Source of the DNA: Pholiota molesta
Taxonomy: Eukaryota > Basidiomycota > Agaricomycetes > Agaricales > Strophariaceae
Direction: 5' to 3'
DNA: 64,000 bases
Assembly (NCBI GenBank): GCA_014925825.1
Contig: JACGCK010000003.1
Coordinates: 744,001-808,000, forward strand
Positions 36,215-46,731 of this stretch are shown here, piece by piece; position 1 is the stretch's first letter, and each line of letters opens with the position of its first letter. Position numbers and translations under genes: made by a program. Below the pieces are notes generated by a model. It saw nothing but the letters and a program-made list of their open reading frames with translations. It had not been told where the DNA came from and made no database searches.

Positions 36215-37199
36215 TTAGCCATTCGGTGTCAGATTCAGCCCCTGGGAGGCTTGAAACAGAGCTCCATTCTTCGTCGTCGCTGCTGAGGTGTCCGGACTTG
36301 CCAAGTCTTTTCCCGACGCCGACGTCGGGCGGCTATCCACGCCATCCGCATTCGATAGTGGTAGCTCATTACCGGAACCGTCTCTCCAAGATAACACTGT
36401 GTCATGTCTAGACCGCATGTTCTCATAGAACTCGTTTGCTTCGTTCATCCTGTTCGCTTCTACTTGTTTAGCATCAAGCCACCGCTGTAAGAGTTTGGCA
36501 TTATCTTTCGCCAGTATTTGATTCCTTTCTTCGACCTGACTGAGCTCTAGTAAGGACGTGCTGATTTCATCATGGAGAATCTAATTTAATTCCGAAATGA
36601 GTTCAAAAATTCCCATAACATATCAAACTTTGTTACCTGCACAGTCCTGTCTTTCTCTGCCATAAGTTCCGCATGTTGGTCAACCTTCCGTCGGAGAGCC
36701 GCTATTTCATCCCTGGCTTTTCTCAGGTTTTCCGAGTCGATCCTCGTCAGTTCTTCCTTTTCTCGCAGCGTCTCGTTCATGGATAAGAGGCGTTGCGCGT
36801 TCTGCCCTTGAGTTTTGTACAAGTTTGCAAGTTCATCGCGAAGGGATGAAATTTGGGTTTCCAGAGATGCGAGGTAGGCTGCGCGAACTGGATTGCTGTG
36901 ACTATCGATGAGATCATATTTGCGAGCAGAGCGCGACGTAGACTTACTCTTCGCCTGAGCCTGAGCTGCTGGGATTCCCCTTGACGCTTCCCACTGCTCG
37001 GAGCAGTGTCGCATTGCGTTCTTTCAAAAGTTTGGTTTGTTGAGCAAGTCTGCGATCTGCGAAAGATATGAATGAGCTGGAATGGGGCAAGTAGGTGATA
37101 TTGCGCACATTGTTCAATGATAGGAGCGAATGCAGACTCTGAAGTGTTCCTCTCTGCCAGCCGGAGCCGGAGAAGCTCTTGCCATGATGGCTCTGCCAT
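36215..37199 (-). CDS. ATG16: Autophagy protein Atg16
   Basis: Coiled-coil scaffold of the Atg12-Atg5-Atg16 complex that directs Atg8 lipidation at the phagophore. Start MAEPSWQELLRLRLAERNTS matches the Atg5-binding helix of the family, followed by ESAFAPIIEQ. RRLAQQTKLLKERNATLLRA begins a long coiled coil (AAYLASLETQISSLRDELAN, ELTRIDSENLRKARDEIAAL, RRKVDQHAELMAEKDRTVQ), ending near LLQRWLDAKQVEANRMNEAN. The last part is a polar Ser/Thr tail ending QGLNLTPNG. No WD40 domain, as in fungal rather than animal Atg16. Divergent from YPT7 by 170 nt. Confidence 0.85.
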
Positions 37200-37369
37200 T
37201 TGAAGGAGGATAATGCGCACAAGCCAATGGAGTCTTCAGCAGGCCCCGCACCAACGGGTACGCGGAGTTTGAATCCCCTAATTGGGAATCTGACGTTGTT
37301 GGATTCTAGTCACGACTACCGCCTCATTTCCGCCCCTCTCCTCCTACTCCCCCAGTCTACTCATCGAAT
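37200..37369. promoter_or_regulatory. Divergent promoter, ATG16 / YPT7
   Basis: 170 nt separate the starts of an autophagy scaffold gene and the vacuolar Rab gene. The stretch near 37330-37355 is CT-rich on the YPT7 side. No specific binding site is assigned. Confidence 0.45.
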
Positions 37370-38314
37370 ATGGGCCGTGTATTACTCAAGGTATGTCTGT
37401 CCGTTGTGCTTCCTTGCCACTTTGTATCAACCCTGCCACTCCTCTAGGTTATCATCCTTGGCGACAGTGGGTCAGTCGCCAGACAATAGCTACCCTATCT
37501 GCTGCTTACATTCGAACCTGCAGCGTCGGAAAGACCTCACTCATGAACCAATATGTCAACAAGCGCTTCAGCAATCAGTACAAAGCTACTATCGGTGCAG
37601 ACTTGTATGTTTCAGCCAATCCCGCGATCACCTACTCGGACACTAACTCCACGGTACAGCTTAACGAAGGAGGTCATGGTCGATGACCGACTAGTGACTA
37701 TGCAAGTGAGCACGCTGGTCTACATTTATACAAGGCTCCTTCTCATTTTGTCATGCCTAGCTCTGGGATACCGCTGGTCAAGAGCGCTTCCAATCACTTG
37801 GTGTTGCGTTCTATCGAGGCGCCGATTGCTGTGTGCTCGTCTACGACGTCAATAGTGCTAAATCGTTCGAAACTCTCGACAGTTGGCGTGACGAATTCCT
37901 CATCCAAGCGAGCCCTCATGATCCTGAGAACTTTCCTTTCGTCGTTCTTGGAAACAAGATAGATGTGGAAGAAGGGAAACGCCAGGTGAGTGGCGACATG
38001 CTGGGCACTCTTTTTTCTAGATTCTCAATTCTGTGCCACACAGGTTACTCAGAAACGCGCGATGACTTGGTGCCAGTCGAAAGGCAACATTCCTTATTTC
38101 GAAACGTCTGCCAAAGAGGCCATCAATGTGGAACAAGCTTTCCAGACAATCGCGAAGAATGCTTTGCAACAAGAAGCAGAGGAACAATTGTTAGTCTGAT
38201 TCCTACATCTTCTACTTCATCGTTTATGCTAAAGGAAACGTCAGATATGTGGACTACCCTGATCCCATTCAACTGGATGCTGATGTCTCGCAAAGTTATG
38301 GCTGTAACTGTTGA
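37370..38314 (+). CDS. YPT7: Rab GTPase Ypt7/Rab7
   Basis: Late-endosome/vacuole Rab controlling HOPS-dependent fusion, including autophagosome-vacuole fusion. MGRVLLK splices to [20 protein letters not shown] (G1; the intron near 37470-37524 splits it). Then [19 protein letters not shown] (effector loop and Rab7-type switch I), [14 protein letters not shown] (G3), [26 protein letters not shown] (G4), [12 protein letters not shown] (G5). The C-terminus SQSYGCNC ends in a CXC double-geranylgeranylation motif. About 205 residues; seven or so introns in phase. Confidence 0.95.
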
Positions 38315-38784
38315 TTCCTCTAGTCAGCAGGTGAACTGTGATATTGCTCCCCCCTTTGACCTTTCTCACCATATTTCTCGTTGTACATCGATTCTGTTGC
38401 CAATTTTCTTACATCCTAGGACGATACATTTTACCGTCAGACATCTTGGAGCTATATTGCCCTTTCATGACCCCTACCCTCATTAAATCTTATTTAGTTC
38501 GTTATCGGGTTACTAGTAATGATGAGATATACCGTTGAAAACCTGCGACGGTCTAAATCTTTACAAGCTTGCAATATACCTATGATTACAGTTGCAGGCC
38601 GACTAGGCTACATTCCCAACTTGTTCGTTATGTAATTACTGCAAGTGTCCCAAATTAGTACACGCTAGATCTTGATTCTTAACTTTTCACTTCAACTTTG
38701 TATACCATCTGCAGGATCATTGAAACATCTCCAATCCTCAAAACTCTCTTCGTCTAGATTTTTTAAAGTCCATCTGGAGAAATC
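38315..38784. other. Intergenic region, YPT7 to chromodomain gene
   Basis: About 470 nt of AT-rich DNA that would hold the YPT7 3' UTR and the promoter of the chromodomain gene. No coding or repeat signal was seen. Confidence 0.45.
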
Positions 38785-41700
38785 ATGGGCAAAAGGAAAC
38801 GAAAAACTCAGGAAGTCTTTCATGTTGGTAAGTTCTAAATTAGTATTTACCAGCCAGACGCCCAACTGCTAAACGATTCAACATAGAGGTAATCACCAAG
38901 GCCCGCGTTGTACTTCATGACCCAAGTCCTGGAGATAAAAAACAAAAACCACAATCAGACTGGGTAAGATTGCTTCAACAGAAATGCGTTCAATGGCTGA
39001 CATGAACTATTCATAGGAATACTACGTTAAGGTCTTTTGATGCGTATTTTACACTCTGCTTGTCTCAGTCGTTAATGGATTTCTCTCAATAGTGGGCTGG
39101 TTATGACTCGGATGCTAATAGGTAAGTATTGGCGATGTAAAGGAATCGTCAACGAATCGTCTGATGGCGTGTTCACATCCTCTCCCTTATTGTAGCTGGG
39201 AGCCACATGAAAATGTCGAGAGCTGCGAGAGGCTATTGGAAAGCTTTTGGAACCATATCGGCAACGATGATAATGATTATTTCCCTGGCTATATAGTATC
39301 TGCTTCGGAGGAATGGATTGGTGAGCAACTGTCTTCGTGGAATGTACGCACGGTTTGACCCTCAAGGAATTGTAGAGATGGAAAAGAAATTTTTTGCCAG
39401 AGAATATCAGGCCGAAAAAAAACGCAGACAAGAAGAAACGCGACCAAAGGTTGTACTTATATTTATCTGATGCTCCATCCAATATATATCGACGGCTAAT
39501 ATTCATCTAGAAAAAGGCGAAGAAGTCATCTCACGAACCATCAACTTCAGTGGCCTCAACCTCAAAGGCACATAAAGTTGTAATTGTAATCGCTCAGCTT
39601 GTTCCACACTTAAAACGAGTTCCCTGATCCTTTCATAGCGCGAATCCAGCGAATCGTCGGCTGAAGAGAGGCCTCTGAAGCACACCAAACCCACTTCGTC
39701 AGAAATTCAACAACCGCTCAAGATAAAACTTCCACCCACTTCAAAGAAGAGGAAAACGGTAGTAGAGTCTTCTTCTGATGACGTATGTGCTTCGAGTAGA
39801 ACATCGACCCTGTGCGATTCATGACTTGTCCCTTAGGAACCTTTGTCTAAAGCGCCTCGGCCGCAAAAGACAGCCAAAACGAACATGGGAGATGCTAGCA
39901 ATAATGAAATTATTGTACGTGCGATATCTTCTAGATATACAGTGATCTTATCATCTATTGTTTCTCAGGAAATACCATCCTCCCCAGATCCTGGATCACC
40001 AAATTCTTTGTTTTCTGACACACCTGTTTCAGAAATCGTTATTCCAAAGAAGCCCAAACCAACAGCAAATGCCAAGGACAGTAAGCCCCCTAATAAACCA
40101 GGACGTCGCTCTACCAATCCACAAGGAAGTATAGCCAGCATGGCACCATCCGAGATTCCGGTTGCCAGTGGCATTTCAACGAAACAGCGCCTTGCACAGG
40201 GAGCGTTGGCTCCTACTTTGCCCAAAGAAATAGTACCCCCAAAACCTCCCAAACCTCCACCAAAGCCTATCGTCACTAATCGGTCGACTTTGAGCGGTCT
40301 ATCTTTCAAGAAGAGATCTTTTGATGTCAGCGGCATGAGCGAATCAAGCACTCATCCATCACTTTCAAGAAACATCCCAAATGAACCGACCCTTTCTTCT
40401 TTGAATTCTCCACTGGCTCAGTCTCCGACATCGGCTTTCTTTAGCCCAAGCGCAAGCTTTTCATCTCCAGTTTTGCAACAAAGGACCTCTTTTCCGGAAT
40501 CGACAGTGTTGTGTTCTTATCTGTTAATTTTGAAGTTGTCTAAACTCATTACCTGATATTAGTTCGCCTGCAATGCTCTTTCAACCGTCGCCAGTCGAAC
40601 AGGCCGCAGAGGCGTTTCTGCAGGCTATCATGCCAGAGAGGTCTGTTGAACTTATTTCACTGCATGCCATTTTTAATCAATTTTCATATAGCCTAGCTGC
40701 ACCAATGAAGTATGTCTGCACTAATACTTTGGGTACTGTATTCTGACTAGCCTAGTGCCGACACTATCGAACAACCTGTAGAACCGGTGCCACCGAAGGC
40801 GTAAATCCACGAATCCCGTTACCTGGAAGGTTTGTTGCTAAATCTCACTTAGTCATCCCATTTGGGCTGAACATACATCTCTCAGAATTAAAAAGGAATG
40901 GAAATGGACTGGGCCATTGTTTTTGAACTCGGAGACTGCCCTCTGCAACGTCAAAATCCATAACCTCACTCCAGAGATATCTCTGCGCTTCTCCATAGTC
41001 TTTCAACACATGGAACGCATAGAAATCTCGAGCCTATACGATATTGCAGATATTCGATGTATATCATCGGCTTTCCGAAAACCATCGCAAATGGGACAGT
41101 TAAGCGCCAGTGAAGACACGGACGCCCAGGCTCTCGATGTGCTAGCCGCCTACATGAATAGGATGCGGAAGGTAAACTCTTCGCCGTTTATAACGAGCCA
41201 TATACTGAGAAGCTTGCATGTTAGGCCTTTATGATTCCAATCATCCTTGATGCCAACGTTATTGGCCAAGTTTTGTGCATTCCATATGTCTTTTGTCGCT
41301 ATTTCTTTCTGGACGTCTCTCCAGATGGATACCAATCATACCCCCCGGGTCATCTTGTTGCGGTCATCCTCCCATACAGTCTTTCTCAATCGCAATTGCA
41401 ACTCTTCGATTCGGATGGAGCACCACCCGCGCTTCCCAGAAATGTACAATATACGACGAACGACGATCAACGGAAGCGTTCGATGCGAACAAATCCCCAG
41501 TATCATCACGCATTAAACATGCTCAAGTTCCCACCAGATCTTCTGGAATATGTCAGCGACCCTGTATACCCGCATCCTTACGCAATATGGACAGGAAAAG
41601 AAGCTGGAAATTCACTTGCCAAACCTAGAGAAGGAATGGAGACGAAGCTTCTGGAGAGCCTCTTGAACCAGGTGAAGGCCAAAAAAGCAAGCAGCCCTAG

Positions 41701-42640
41701 GAGCGAGTTTAGAGTCGTATTTGTGCATGCAGGCGCGCTCAAAATTATACATCAACTTCCAGAATTTGTTGAGCGCCGGGCAAAACATCAACATATCCAG
41801 TTCTACCTCTATGGATCTGACCCAGATATTCATCCAAGCTTGTGGTCAGTAACGGAAATCTGGCCGTGTGGTATATATTTTCTTTACACTTTTCGTGAAC
41901 CATTTGCACATATTATTTTCTATCTTCAGGTGGTATTGCGACCTTCACACCGGCAGCCATGCATAGCAATCCTGGTGAAGTATATAATCTGATCTGCCAG
42001 ATCAATCGACATCCGATTTGGGCTTGCTATATTCTGCCTTCGGTGCTTGGTATGCTCGCTAGCATAGAATGCGGAGCTGAAGACCCTCTGAAAGCTTTTG
42101 ACGAGTGAGTTTTACACTAATTTATAGCATGTTTTCATTGCGACTGACGAAATTAGGCGTAAACTTTCTGTGGATTTGATCCTACAAGCAATTGAAGATG
42201 GCGATGTCGCTCTTATTGAAGCCCCACCTGAACAGCCAACAGTGAAGCCCGAGGATGATATCCATGCACAGTGGTTGTCAAAGTACTTCACCTTTACACC
42301 ACCTACCAAACGCGAGGCTTTGGAGATGGGAATTAAAGCTTTCACAGTCCTGCAGGATCCATCGAAGGGTATGGAACAGGAAATCACGGCCAACATGTCT
42401 CGTATACACCGACATCCTGCCTTTATGACCGAATATCGTCGCTACGTAGTTATCTGTTCGGAGAAGGACGACGCAAAAGTCAACACTCATTCTAGCGGAG
42501 TACGTGGTTTTTGTGTTGTTTCATGAGATCCCTTTCCGATTTTACTGATTATTAATCTACAGTTTGAATGGACCACTGCGGCTAAATTTGATTTCATGGA
42601 TGACCACTACCCAAAGCAAACCATTGGTGGCTATAATTAA
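38785..42640 (+). CDS. Chromodomain protein resembling RITS subunit Chp1
   Basis: Likely heterochromatin reader. The N-terminal chromodomain begins VFHVEVITKARVVLHD, continues SDWEYYVKWAGYDSDANSWE and ends PHENVESCERLLESFW; the cage residues Trp and Tyr of VKWAGY are present. A long basic/Ser/Pro-rich disordered linker follows (39400-40550), with KKP and PKPPKPPPKP repeats. The C-terminal half is folded: KKEWKWTGPLFLNSETALCN and ISLRFSIVFQHMERIEISSL look SPOC-like. Then a region with QYHHALNMLKFPPDLLEYV, FRVVFVHAGALKIIHQLPEF and HIQFYLYGSDPDIHPSLW could be PIN-like. It ends DDHYPKQTIGGYN. A chromodomain, linker, SPOC and PIN plan is that of fission yeast Chp1; this equivalence is inference. 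About ten introns; some junctions near 40550-40880 and 41230-41340 are approximate. Confidence 0.68.
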
Positions 42641-42756
42641 TATTTCTTATACATTTGAATCATCCAGTATGATTATGTACCATATAGTTGCCTGTGGTAA
42701 TTGGGATTACGTTAGAATTCCGCTTTGTGTACATATACAAGATATCAGTTTAAAAT

Positions 42757-43886
42757 TTAAATAATGGACGTCTCATTGAGTGCTGCCCGTATTGCGTCCA
42801 TTTTTTCCCAAGCATCATTAGCACGGGCCTAGACAATGAACGGGAATTGTAATCAGATGACGGCAATAATAAAGTCCAAAGCGACGTGGTCTGGGAGTTG
42901 ATATCAGTGGACGTACCATTGTAAAGACTGTCTCTTTTGAAGTTTCTAGCATCTCTCCAGCTGCAAAGAGTTCGTCTAAGATCTACTCCGCACATAAAAG
43001 ATATGAGGTCAGTGGTCAAGCACGAATGATAGAGAATAAATGGACGAACCGCGTAAGCTTTTTGGAAGTTGAATATCCTAGAAAATTGGGTGTGTCTAAG
43101 TATGTGCCTTAACCTGAGAAAGAACTGCTTATTGTTCACAAGTCCATTTCGCAAACCTATGACGGGATTATTTGAGAAAGATGACTAGGCGGCACAAGAA
43201 GTTCCTTAAATGTACATTACCGAAGTATTTATCAAGCGCTTCGACGTAGCGATGTATTTGCTCCAGTGTAATAAGCTCGTTATCATCCTCGTTGATCTCA
43301 CATATGAAGAACAACGATGCATAGCGGCGGTACACTATCTGTAAACGAGCGTCTTGTCAGTTCTGGACCTCCAATTCTAGACCGCATCTTATAATGGATT
43401 GAGATGCATACTTTTCTGCCTGTATATAACAATAGCAACGCGAACATGAAGAAAACGAAGTTTGTGTAAGCTCACGGAAACGCCTCCTCCCTCTATGATA
43501 GAACCAAAGATGCAAGAAGCTGAATGCCGCCGCGTACCTTTATATTCGATAAAGTTGCACATTCGTGGGCGCCTGTTCAGCGCGAGTTGCGTAACATCCT
43601 GTACGATCTTGGCCTTGGCCTTCGCAGAGTGTGAGATGAACCATTTCGCGAGGCGAAGTTTGCCTGCCAGTGTTCAAATTGTTTGCGTTGTGTGCGACAG
43701 AAGGTAATAATGGACAAAGGGATGAAATAGGATGAAATGATCGGAGCGTGTATATAATAATCACTGATTAGCGGCTGATTATCTCGGAGAGGAAATGCGG
43801 GGTAGGAGAGATAAGCAACATATGTCGCCTAGCCGCCCAGCCGTGCACGCACCTTGCCTGGATATGAGGAGGAAGTAGTTTATCAT
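42757..43886 (-). CDS. APS1: AP-1 clathrin adaptor sigma subunit
   Basis: Small subunit of the AP-1 adaptor for clathrin sorting between trans-Golgi and endosomes. The 34-nt first exon gives [11 protein letters not shown], splicing to [20 protein letters not shown], then [20 protein letters not shown]. The next exon is [20 protein letters not shown] followed by [20 protein letters not shown], then [16 protein letters not shown], and the last exon ends [16 protein letters not shown]. This is near-identical in pattern to AP-1 sigma rather than AP-2 or AP-3. Long relative intron content (five or six introns). Length of about 155 residues is normal. Convergent with the Chp1-like gene, 116 nt apart. 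Confidence 0.92.
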
Positions 43887-44815
43887 CTGAAGTGCGATTG
43901 CTAGTACTAGTCCTGGAGGCTGGGGTTCGCGTGACCAAGGTCAATTGGGGGTATGGAGAGAAGCAGATCGCTCAGTGGCTCGAACTGAGTGTTATATGTT
44001 AATTCAGACTTGGAAGCAGCCAAGTAGTGAAGTGGCCCCGGCGCACGGACAATCCAATCTGTCGTAAGGCTACTAGAAGTTCCTGAATCTGATCCTGGTG
44101 CGGTGGGTGTCCTGTGGTAGCAATTCCAACGCGTCTGTCGCATTCTTGGTGAGGAATTTTGTATGTCGTTCAGTTACCAAGTGCAAATTGCGCTCACTTA
44201 TGACACCAGCGCGGTCGTTGCGTGAGAGGGGGGGGCGAACCAGCCTTGCGGCAGGGGGTTGAAGATTGGGTAACGCGGATAGAGAGGTGACGTTCTATAT
44301 ATAATACCGCAAGGTATCATTTAACATGAATGAAAGCTCGGTCGTTGTTATACCTAACAAGTTGTCGCCCTCACGACATTGAATCTCTCAGTGCTCTGAA
44401 AAAATCAGACTGGTGGGCAGGCCGGACCGCCGCATGGGACTGGGAAGTTTGACGAGGTTTCAGAATTGCAGAGCCCGAGTGTTGAGACGAGGCATGGTTC
44501 TCACCTCGATTTCGGGTACCTACAAGGCCCGAGCATGTGCGATTGCAAACGACAAGAAGACAAACGCTGGAAACATAATTTCAAGTTCGAGAGAGCGTCT
44601 GATTGGAACAAATACAAGGAGGAAAGCTCAAACCCTATCCGTTTCTTCTTTTCAAATCTACGTGACATAAAAACGATAAGAATAAATGTAGCATAATTCG
44701 AAAAAGGGGAGTGAGGTAACGAAGGGGGGGAAAAGATGGAGAAGAAAGGGGGGAAATCGCATCTAATCGAATAATCGCAATCCCTGGAAGTCAGGGTCAG
44801 AGACTCCAAGATCTT
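43887..44815. other. Intergenic region, 929 nt, no convincing gene
   Basis: A minus-strand ORF at 43907-44143 and possible short spliced frames near 44200-44480 have no start, no family signal and no consistent splice phase. A poly-G run of eight lies near 44227. The region includes the APS1 promoter and, on the right side, the 3' UTR of the phosphogluconolactonase gene. Confidence 0.4.
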
Positions 44816-45612
44816 TCAGAGCTTGAATCCAGTGCGCGGATACTGGGTTTTGCTCGCTGCCGCCTCGTCGACAAACCAGTACAGCTGGCCTGGGAAGACA
44901 GGGCGCACACGCGCTGAGGGCAGTCCCTCCTCGGGGTGGTCGAGTATGCGCGCGAGCATATCCGCCTTCTCCTGGCCCGCAGCGACGAACGCGACACGCG
45001 CGGCGTGGTTGATAACGGGGTAGGTGAAGGTATGCGGCGCGGCGGGGGCTTGGGCGAGTCGTCGAGGTACGCGACCCACCTGTCTTCCTCTGCGAGCAGC
45101 TCGTGGCCGGGGAAGAGGGATGCGGTGTGGCCGTCGGGACCCATGCCGAGCAGGATGAGGTCAAAGACGGGGAAGCGCGCGGCATCCTTCTGGGCGAACT
45201 CGTGGATGAGCTGCTTCTCATAGGCGTCGGCAAGCTCCTCGAGCTCGTTGAGCAGGGCGGTGTCGATGGTGTGGATGTGCTCCTTGGGGATGGGGACTTT
45301 GGAGAAGAGGGCTTCTGTGCAGGCGCGGTGATTGGAATCGGGATGGTCGAGGGGCACGACGCGCTCGTCGACGTAGTAGACCTGCCATTGATTCCACTTT
45401 ATGTGAGGATTGTGTATGAGACCCTTGAGCATGTTTGGGAGGGAGCCGCCGGAGACGGCGATGGTGAATCTGCCCTTCTTGTCAATGGACTCCTTCTGCG
45501 CGCGGGCAACGAAGGCGGCGACGTCGTGGACGAGATCATCCTTGGTGGGCAAGGCGACGAGGAGGGGCGGGTTTGGGGGTTGGTGGTGCGACTGCATAGT
45601 AGTTGAGTGCAA
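44816..45612 (-). CDS. SOL3: 6-phosphogluconolactonase, one-base frame break
   Basis: Hydrolyses 6-phosphogluconolactone in the oxidative pentose phosphate pathway (cytosol). Start [11 protein letters not shown] (45612; an alternative Met lies five codons on). Motifs: [54 protein letters not shown] and PGHELL. The frame breaks at 45031 (AT-ACC where ATA-ACC is expected): upstream [11 protein letters not shown], downstream [20 protein letters not shown] in the next frame. The restored C-terminus is [20 protein letters not shown] plus KL. No intron can explain the shift. A third frame past the stop reads [20 protein letters not shown], which I treat as coincidence. GC-rich with strong codon bias, suggesting high expression. 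Confidence 0.85.
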
Positions 45613-45681
45613 AGAGTTATTTGGTCATATGACATCATCGTCTACACTGGATCTAATAAATATCTGATAAAAAGTACGTAT

Positions 45682-46616
45682 TCACTCTGCCACCCTGTTA
45701 TCCAAGTACATCGACGGCACCCGGGGCACTGGCACCTCGTACGACGCAAAATACGAAGCAGATTTTGACCGCCGCGGAGGTGCTTTGCTGATTAGACTCG
45801 GCGGCGCGGGTGATGGCGAACCCTCGGCTATGGATGGATGCGTCTCTTGAATGGATCTGGCCCTGAATAGAAAAGCATGAACGGCTTACCATGTACCGTG
45901 TTGGAGACCCATAGATCAACAACACTTCGGCGGCGCGCCAAATCAGGCGTGCGGGTGAGACCTCGCAGATTCGATGAGGACAGCTCGGGGGCAAGTGGGG
46001 TGGGAAGGACGATTTGGACCTGGCTATGTGGTCCATGGGGCGTTCCACGAATGGTATTATGCCTGCTATGTTTCGAGTAGACTGTGCTGTGGGACGAGGA
46101 CATGGAGAGCGGACGCGCGCCGCGCCGGTCGGGGGGCGATGGAAACGCCGAGGGTGGCTGCAGTTCTGAATCCAGGGTCTGGGCCAGGGATGATGAATGG
46201 TCTGAGGACGTGATGAGCGATGCTGACGAAGCTGGGCGGGTGGGGTGAAACAAAGGAGCGGGGATGGCTAAGGAGTGGCTATAGCCGGACGGAGAGGACG
46301 GCGCAGAGATAGAGTCGTCGGTGTAGGGCGTCGGGGGGCTCTTGGGGAGCAGAGATGTTCTGCTGCCGCGCGGGGTGATTGATGCGAAGGGCGGCGGTGC
46401 GGCGAGGGTGTTCTGGGAGTACCAGGTCTGGGAGCGGGGGAGGAGGTCGAGCTTGGTGAGCTGCTGCTCTCTGTGGTGTGCAAGGGGCTGCACGGGCGGG
46501 AGGGGGTTGGAGACGACGGACTGGCGGCTGACGAAGCGGGCGAAGAGGGCGAGGAGGACGAGGGCGCCGACGGCGGACGCGACGATGATGATGATGAGGG
46601 TGTCGCGGGGCACCAT
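45682..46616 (-). CDS. Single-pass membrane protein with long Ser/Pro-rich tail
   Basis: No family recognised. One N-terminal hydrophobic helix (TLIIIIVASAVGALVLLALF) is followed by FARFVSRQS and a long cytosolic-type, Ser/Pro/Arg-rich disordered tail. A 57-nt intron at about 45889-45833 (donor GTAAGC, acceptor CCATAG) changes the end to EGSPSPAPPSLISKAPPRRS and MYLDNRVAE. Reading through instead would end HGKPFMLFYSGPDPFKRR plus IHP, which is less likely. The start MVPRDTL lies 115 nt from the divergent PXA gene. Possibly a signalling or wall-stress adaptor; that is a guess from architecture only. Confidence 0.6.
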
Positions 46617-46731
46617 GGCGCCCAGTGGTGGTGGCCAGCAACTTGTCAGTCTCTACTTGTACTCCTGCCAATCCGGCGGCGGACGGTCACGTGCAGCCCT
46701 ATCTCGCCCCGGACCGAGCGTCTGCGACGGA
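46617..46731. promoter_or_regulatory. Divergent promoter with CACGTG E-box
   Basis: Only 115 nt between the two start codons. A perfect palindromic CACGTG is at 46688-46693, the site of bHLH factors such as Cbf1/Pho4-type proteins in fungi. Use is inferred. Confidence 0.4.

Noticed and set aside
44501..44809. 102-aa minus ORF downstream of phosphogluconolactonase
   Set aside because: Lies in the 3' region with a Pro/Ser/Phe composition from a purine-rich tract; no start context or homology.
44763..44830. Third-frame tail [20 protein letters not shown] after the phosphogluconolactonase stop
   Set aside because: The family normally ends near Tyr-Pro-Arg-Thr-x-Phe-Lys-Leu, which is present in the main frame. 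Joining the tail would need yet another frame change.
46342..46731. Upstream extension of the PXA gene ORF to 46342
   Set aside because: The extra 130 residues overlap the divergent membrane-protein gene and are low-complexity shadow; the PXA protein starts well at ATG 46732.
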